The notes under the pieces were generated by a model, which searched no databases, had not been told where the DNA came from, and saw only the letters and a list, made by a program, of their open reading frames with translations. Made by a program: the position numbers and the translations under genes. Source: Acetobacteraceae bacterium (GTDB taxonomy: Bacteria > Pseudomonadota > Alphaproteobacteria > Acetobacterales > Acetobacteraceae). Taken from it: DNA of 9,191 nucleotides. The stretch is taken from NCBI GenBank assembly GCA_003133265.1, contig PKWQ01000211.1:1-9191 (forward strand), written 5' to 3'. Below, piece after piece: positions 5,252 to 9,191 of this stretch; positions within the stretch are counted from its first letter, which is position 1; each line of letters opens with the position of its first letter.

Positions 5252-7074
5252 TGTCGTACGTCGCGCCAGCCGACGCACCGAGCGTCGAGGACATATTTCC
5301 CCCTGAGGCGGCCTGGCGCAGCCTGATGCCGATCCTGGCGGTATTGCTGTGTTGGGGCGCGGCCGCCTTTGCCATTACCAATTCGTACTATCTGCTGTTG
5401 ATGACCATGGTTCCGGTGTGGGCGGCCTTCGGCCTGTCATGGAACCTGTTCAGTGGTTACAGCGGCCTGATCTCGTTCGGTCATGCGGCGTTCTTCGGGC
5501 TCGGCGCCTATTTCGTCACGCTTGCCTTCATCGTGTTCGGCTTGACCCCATGGTTGGGCATTCCGATCGCCGGGCTGCTCGGCGCCGTGGCGGCGCTGCT
5601 GATCGGACTGCCGACGTTCCGGCTACGGGGACATTACTTCGCCCTGGCAATGCTCGCTTATCCGCTGGCGCTACTCAGCATCTTCGAATGGCTCGGCTAC
5701 GAAGAAGTGACATTGCCGATGAAGCGCGAAGCCGGCGCGACATGGATGCAATTCGCCGATTACCATGTCTATGTCTTTCTGGCACTCGCGCTGCTCGGGG
5801 GCGCGATGCTGCTGACACGGGCGGTCGAGCGCTCGCGTCTGGGATTGGCACTGGTCGCGATCCGCCAGAACGAACCGGCAGCCGAGGCCGCCGGCATCGA
5901 CACGCTGCGCCGCAAGCTGCAAGCGCTGAGCCTGAGCGGCGGCCTGGCGGCACTGACCGGCGGGTTCTACGCGGTGATCCTGCTGGTGGTGACGCCGGAC
6001 TCGGTGTTCGGCATGCTGGTTTCGGCGCAGGCGCTCACCCTGGCGATGTTCGGCGGCGTCGGTTCGGTGTGGGGGCCGATAATCGGCGCCGTCATCCTCA
6101 TCCCGCTCAGCGAACTGCTGCAGGCCAAGCTGGGCGCGGTCATTCCGGGCATTCAGGGCGTGGTCTACGGGCTCGCGATCGTGGCGGTCATCCTGCTGGC
6201 GCGGGAGGGGCTGTTCTGGCGGGTGAAAGATCTGCTGCGCCGTCCCGCGGCGCAGGCGATGCCGCTTGCCCCGGCTGCCACCCCGCCCCCGGCGCCCCCG
6301 CCGCGCAGCGAGGCAACGGACGCGATGCCACTGCTTGAAGTAACCGGGCCACTGCTTGAAGTAACCGGATTGTCGCGCGCGTTTGGCGGCCTGCACGCCG
6401 TACAGGATGTCAGCTTCAGCGTCCGAAGTGGCGAAATTCTCGGCGTGATCGGCCCGAACGGCGCCGGCAAGACAACCCTGTTCAACCTGCTGAACGGCTT
6501 CGTGCGCCCGGATGCCGGGGCGGTGCTGCTGCGTGGGCAAAACATCCTCGGACAGCAGCCCAACCGCATCTGTCGCGCCGGCATCGGCCGCACGTTCCAG
6601 GTGGTGCGCCCCTTCGCGCGGATGACCGTCGCCGACAACGTGCGCGCCGGCGCACATGTACATGGCGCATCCGAGGCCGAGGCGCGGGCGCTTGCGCGGG
6701 CGGCGCTGGTGCGAACCGGCATTGCCGGCCAGGCACGGATGCTGGCCAGTCAGCTGACCAACCTACAGCTGCGCCAGATGGAGCTTGCACGGGCGCTGGC
6801 CGGCAGCCCCGACCTGCTGCTGCTCGACGAACCGCTGGCCGGTCTTGGCGCCGGCGAGATCGAGGTGCTGATCGATGTGGTCCGGCGCATTGCGGCGGAT
6901 GGCGTCACCATCGTGATCATCGAGCATACGCTTCACGCCATGGTGCGTCTGGTCGACCGTTTCATTGTGCTGGATCACGGCACCGTGCTCGCCACCGGAT
7001 CGCCCACCGAGGTCACGCAGAATCCGGCGGTCATCGAGGCGTATCTGGGCAAGGCGTGGGCCGAACATGCTTGA
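5248..7074 (+). CDS. livM-livG: LivM-LivG fusion: permease joined to ATPase, 608 aa
   Basis: Residues 20-330 form a LivM-like permease: hydrophobic helices from 27, the family segment FGLSWNLFSGYSGLISFGHA (61-80), FRLRGHYFALAMLA (124-137), the ATPase-contact loop LALVAIRQNEPAAEAAGID (200-218), and GGVGSVWGPIIGA (269-281). A Pro/Ala-rich linker (about 333-359) leads to a LivG-like ATPase (361-608): Walker A GPNGAGKTT (402-410), a Q-loop region TFQVVRP (449-455), Walker B LLLLDEP (523-529) and the switch His560 in IIEH. The ABC signature is atypical, LTNLQ (503-507), without the usual glycine. LivM-LivG fusions occur naturally in this transporter family. The frame extends far upstream through livH, but the true start is ATG 5248, overlapping the livH-like stop as ATGA. 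A repeated PLLEVTG (361-367, 368-374) marks the junction, and Met360 (ATG 6325) would be the expected start of a free LivG. Confidence 0.93.
   Translation: MMSYVAPADAPSVEDIFPPEAAWRSLMPILAVLLCWGAAAFAITNSYYLLLMTMVPVWAAFGLSWNLFSGYSGLISFGHAAFFGLGAYFVTLAFIVFGLTPWLGIPIAGLLGAVAALLIGLPTFRLRGHYFALAMLAYPLALLSIFEWLGYEEVTLPMKREAGATWMQFADYHVYVFLALALLGGAMLLTRAVERSRLGLALVAIRQNEPAAEAAGIDTLRRKLQALSLSGGLAALTGGFYAVILLVVTPDSVFGMLVSAQALTLAMFGGVGSVWGPIIGAVILIPLSELLQAKLGAVIPGIQGVVYGLAIVAVILLAREGLFWRVKDLLRRPAAQAMPLAPAATPPPAPPPRSEATDAMPLLEVTGPLLEVTGLSRAFGGLHAVQDVSFSVRSGEILGVIGPNGAGKTTLFNLLNGFVRPDAGAVLLRGQNILGQQPNRICRAGIGRTFQVVRPFARMTVADNVRAGAHVHGASEAEARALARAALVRTGIAGQARMLASQLTNLQLRQMELARALAGSPDLLLLDEPLAGLGAGEIEVLIDVVRRIAADGVTIVIIEHTLHAMVRLVDRFIVLDHGTVLATGSPTEVTQNPAVIEAYLGKAWAEHA
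6328..6369 (+). repeat. In-frame 21-base tandem duplication at the LivM-LivG junction
   Basis: CCACTGCTTGAAGTAACCGG occurs twice with a 21-base period (6328-6347 and 6349-6368), identical over 20 bases; only the 21st base differs (G, then A). It encodes PLLEVTG twice, doubling the first beta strand of the LivG ATPase domain. Identity at the DNA level, including third codon positions, points to a recent slippage-type duplication, not selection for a repeated peptide. Confidence 0.95.
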
Positions 7075-7774
7075 GATCGAGGAACTCGAGGTTTCCTATG
7101 GCGGACTGCCGGCGCTGCGTGGCGTATCGCTGCGGGCAGCGGAGGGAGCGTTCGTCGCCATCGTCGGCCCGAACGGCGCCGGCAAGACCACCTTATTCAA
7201 GACCATTTCCGGCACGGTATCGCCGCGGGCCGGGCGTATCCGCTTCGATGGCCGCGACCTCCTCGCCATACGCCCGGCGGCGCGGCCGCATCTCGGCATC
7301 GCCCATGTGCCGGAGGGGCGACAGGTGTTTCCCTCACTGACCGTGCGGGAGAATCTCGAGATGGGGGCGATACCGGCGACGGGACGGCGTGACTGGCAGA
7401 CCAATCTGGCGCGTGTCGAGGCGTGGTTTCCAATCCTCGCCGAACGACGCAGCCAGCTTGCCGGCACACTCTCCGGCGGGCAGCAGCAGATGCTGGCGAT
7501 CGGGCGCGGGATGATGTCCTCGCCGCGGCTGCTGATGCTGGATGAGCCATCGATGGGTCTCGCGCCGGCGATCGCGGATTTCATTTTTTCCCGGCTCGTG
7601 GAAATCCATCACGAAACCGCGCTCACCATTCTGCTCGTCGAGCAGCGCGTAGCGGAGGCGCTGCGCCATGCGGATTATGGGTATGTGCTGGAAACCGGGC
7701 GCGTCGTGCTGGAGGGAACGCATGAGGTGCTGCGGGGGAATGACCGTATCCGGCAGGCCTATCTTGGGATGTGA
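7067..7774 (+). CDS. livF: LivF-like ATPase of the HAAT ABC importer, 235 aa
   Basis: This is the second cytoplasmic ATPase of the importer, pairing with the LivG half of the previous protein. It starts MLEIEELEVSYGGLPALRGV and carries Walker A GPNGAGKTT (34-42), the LivF-type segment GIAHVPEGRQVFPSLTVREN (77-96), a canonical signature LSGGQ (135-139), Walker B LLMLDEP (155-161) and the D-loop region SMGLAP. The switch position has Gln193 (VEQ) in place of His, which is normal for LivF. The C-terminus ends AYLGM, as is typical. The start at 7067 is chosen on family grounds; the open frame extends upstream to 6965 but that part is non-homologous. It overlaps the LivG stop by 8 bases. The length is normal. 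Since the LivG half has a degenerate signature and this one is canonical, the two ATP sites may be unequal. Confidence 0.95.
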   Translation: MLEIEELEVSYGGLPALRGVSLRAAEGAFVAIVGPNGAGKTTLFKTISGTVSPRAGRIRFDGRDLLAIRPAARPHLGIAHVPEGRQVFPSLTVRENLEMGAIPATGRRDWQTNLARVEAWFPILAERRSQLAGTLSGGQQQMLAIGRGMMSSPRLLMLDEPSMGLAPAIADFIFSRLVEIHHETALTILLVEQRVAEALRHADYGYVLETGRVVLEGTHEVLRGNDRIRQAYLGM

Positions 7775-7793
7775 TAAACAAGGCTAAGGGAAA

Positions 7794-7799
7794 AGGGGA
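7794..7799 (+). promoter_or_regulatory. Ribosome binding site of the binding-protein gene
   Basis: AGGGGA lies 6 bases before ATG 7806 in the 31-base spacer after the livF-like stop. It is the clearest ribosome binding site in the transporter operon and fits a binding protein made in excess over the membrane components. Confidence 0.6.
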
Positions 7800-7805
7800 A
7801 ACACC

Positions 7806-9035
7806 ATGATCACTCTTACGCGCCGCCACCTGCTCGGCACCACCGCCGCCGGCCTTGCCGCCGTTGCCCGGACCGCCGCCGCCGACCCGGCCGAGGTCAA
7901 GATCGCCCTGCTGGTGCCGCTCTCCGGTGCATGGGGCCGGTTCGGCGTCACTATGCGCGAGGGCGCCGAACTCGGCGTGCGCGATGTCAACGCACAAGGC
8001 GGCGTGAAAGCGCTCGGCGGTGCCAAGCTCAAGCTGATGGTCTTCGACGCCGGCGACAGTGCCGAAAAGGCCAAGGAAGCCGCCCAGCGCATGGTGGCGG
8101 ATCAGCCGGACCTGGTCGCGGCGAGCGGCGCCTATCTGAGCACCTTCACCCTGGCCGCGACCGAGGTCACCGAGCGTGCCGAGTTGCCGATGCTGACCCT
8201 GTCCTATTCCGACCTGATCACCAATCGCGGCTTCCGTTACGTGTTCCAGACATCCTCGCGCGGCGACGATCAGGCGAACGAATCGATCCCGGCGCTGCTC
8301 AAGATGGCAGAGCAAGCCACCGGCAAGCGGCCGCAGACGGTCGGCATCATCACCGACAACACCGGCGCTTCGATCTCTTTCGTCAAGCCGCTGCGGGACA
8401 GCAACGGCGAGAAATTCGGCCTCAAGATCGTGGTGAACGAAACATTCACTCCGCCGCTGGCGGATGCCACGCAACTGATCCAGAAAGTGCGCGCGGCCCG
8501 GCCGGACATGCTGATCATGCCGGTAACGGTCATCTCCGACGCCAAACAGCTCATTGAGAAGATGAACGAGTTCGGCATCGGTCGCGGCCGCCTGCCGACG
8601 ATCTGCAGCGGCATCGCTGTCGCTGATTTCGACATGCAGAAGAACATGAACCCCGCCCTGCTGGATGGGTTGATGACGGTCGTCGCCAATTGGGACGCCA
8701 AGGGCGAGGATCAGATCCAGGCCAAGTTCAAGGCGGAGACCCACGAGCCCTGGATGACGCAGAACGGCATCTCGACCTATGGCGACATGTGGATCATCAA
8801 GGCGGCGCTGGAGAAGGCCGGCAAGGCAGATCGCCACGCCGTCGCCGACGCGCTGCGCACGCTCGACATCACCGACGGTCCGGCGATGTTCTTCCCCGGT
8901 CACCGCATCGAGTTCGACAGCAAGGGGCTGCGCGAGAACGCCGGTCTGGTGATCGTGCAGTGGCAGAAGGGTACGCCGATAACGGTCTATCCGCCCGAGC
9001 TTGCGGTGGCTGCGCCGATCTGGCCCAAACACTGA
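7806..9035 (+). CDS. Periplasmic substrate-binding protein of the HAAT ABC importer (LivJ/LivK type), 409 aa
   Basis: This is the solute receptor that delivers ligand to the permease. The N-terminus TRRHLLGTTAAGLAAVARTAAA (5-26) is a Tat-like signal: a twin arginine at 6-7, a short hydrophobic stretch and a probable cut after an Ala near residue 26. The mature part is a type I periplasmic binding fold (Peripla_BP_6): VKIALLVPLSGAWGRFG (31-47), then EGAELGVRDVNAQGGV (52-67), and a two-lobe alpha/beta pattern through to QWQKGTPITVYPPEL near the end. It is longer than LivJ (about 370 residues) but normal for this branch. It lies 31 bases after livF with its own strong ribosome binding site, and just before the MmgE/PrpD gene. 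I cannot infer the ligand; the operon suggests a compound broken down as CoA thioesters. Confidence 0.94.
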   Translation: MITLTRRHLLGTTAAGLAAVARTAAADPAEVKIALLVPLSGAWGRFGVTMREGAELGVRDVNAQGGVKALGGAKLKLMVFDAGDSAEKAKEAAQRMVADQPDLVAASGAYLSTFTLAATEVTERAELPMLTLSYSDLITNRGFRYVFQTSSRGDDQANESIPALLKMAEQATGKRPQTVGIITDNTGASISFVKPLRDSNGEKFGLKIVVNETFTPPLADATQLIQKVRAARPDMLIMPVTVISDAKQLIEKMNEFGIGRGRLPTICSGIAVADFDMQKNMNPALLDGLMTVVANWDAKGEDQIQAKFKAETHEPWMTQNGISTYGDMWIIKAALEKAGKADRHAVADALRTLDITDGPAMFFPGHRIEFDSKGLRENAGLVIVQWQKGTPITVYPPELAVAAPIWPKH

Positions 9036-9040
9036 AGCCG

Positions 9041-9047
9041 GGAGAAG
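9041..9047 (+). promoter_or_regulatory. Ribosome binding site deciding the MmgE/PrpD-like start
   Basis: GGAGAAG sits 5 bases before ATG 9053, inside the 17-base gap after the binding-protein stop. It supports this start for the partial gene at the right edge. Confidence 0.6.
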
Positions 9048-9052
9048 ACCGC

Positions 9053-9191
9053 ATGAACGCCAACGACCCGGTTGGCGAGACGCTTGGACGCTTCGTGGCG
9101 CGGTCGGCGTGGTCGGACATCGGCCCGTCGTTGCGTCACGAGGCCAAACGCTCGCTGCTGAATTTCGTCGGCGGCGCGCTCGGCGTGGCGC
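9053..9191 (+). CDS. MmgE/PrpD-family protein, N-terminal 46 residues, cut by window edge
   Basis: Only 46 codons are visible. The translation runs ETLGRFVARSAWSDIGPSLR (9-28), followed by EAKRSLLNFVGGALGVA (30-46). This fits the all-helical opening of MmgE/PrpD proteins, where LARFV...(D)LPPEV is followed by xAKRxLLDxxGxALAG. Known members include 2-methylcitrate dehydratase PrpD and cis-aconitate decarboxylase, which act on tricarboxylic acids in the cytoplasm; many relatives are uncharacterised. It lies 17 bases after the binding-protein stop with a good ribosome binding site, so it is very probably in the same operon. The active-site region is outside the window, so dehydratase, decarboxylase and isomerase roles stay open. 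Family assignment rests on a short stretch and gene context. Confidence 0.75.
   Translation, partial: MNANDPVGETLGRFVARSAWSDIGPSLRHEAKRSLLNFVGGALGVA

Noticed and set aside
6965..7066. A 34-residue N-terminal extension of the LivF-like protein.
   Set aside because: It is Arg/Pro/Ser-rich and lies over the LivG coding region. LivF proteins begin MLEIxxLxVxYG, which matches ATG 7067.
7623..9032. A 469-codon open frame on the minus strand opposite the binding-protein gene.
   Set aside because: It is antisense to a clear gene. Its translation is low-complexity in Arg, Gly, Asp and His, with no family resemblance. High third-position GC makes such shadow frames common.

Overview
This is a GC-rich, gene-dense window with the high third-position GC typical of Proteobacteria. 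The family mix (LIV-type ABC transporter, family III CoA-transferases, acyl-CoA dehydrogenase, MmgE/PrpD protein) and a Tat-like signal on the binding protein suggest an Alphaproteobacterium, perhaps Acetobacterales or Rhodospirillales, or else a Betaproteobacterium. The sequence alone does not settle the lineage. I see no rRNA, tRNA, CRISPR array, insertion sequence or phage gene.

The layout is two operons facing away from each other across about 620 bases. Leftward, from 3680 down to the left edge, are an acyl-CoA dehydrogenase, a 710-residue protein made of two fused family III (CaiB/BaiF) CoA-transferase halves, and the first 129 residues of a separate family III CoA-transferase. These genes overlap by 8 and 4 bases, so their translation is probably coupled. 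Rightward, from 4301 to the right edge, is a complete branched-chain-amino-acid-type (HAAT) ABC importer: LivH-like permease, a LivM-LivG permease/ATPase fusion, LivF-like ATPase and a periplasmic binding protein. The first 46 residues of an MmgE/PrpD-family protein follow.

A reasonable reading, by inference, is an uptake-and-catabolism module. The importer brings in an organic acid or amino-acid-like compound, a CoA-transferase makes its CoA thioester, the dehydrogenase introduces an alpha,beta double bond, and the MmgE/PrpD protein acts as a dehydratase, isomerase or decarboxylase on a related polycarboxylate. The substrate cannot be named from sequence. No regulator gene lies in the window.

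The most unusual points are these. The fused CoA-transferase has halves that look degraded in complementary regions, with Glu in place of the catalytic Asp in the first half. The LivM-LivG junction carries a perfect 20-base tandem repeat and a likely internal start. The LivG half has a non-canonical ABC signature. The central gap holds a possible creatininase-family relic, two nested small ORFs behind a strong ribosome binding site, and an inverted repeat that could be an operator.
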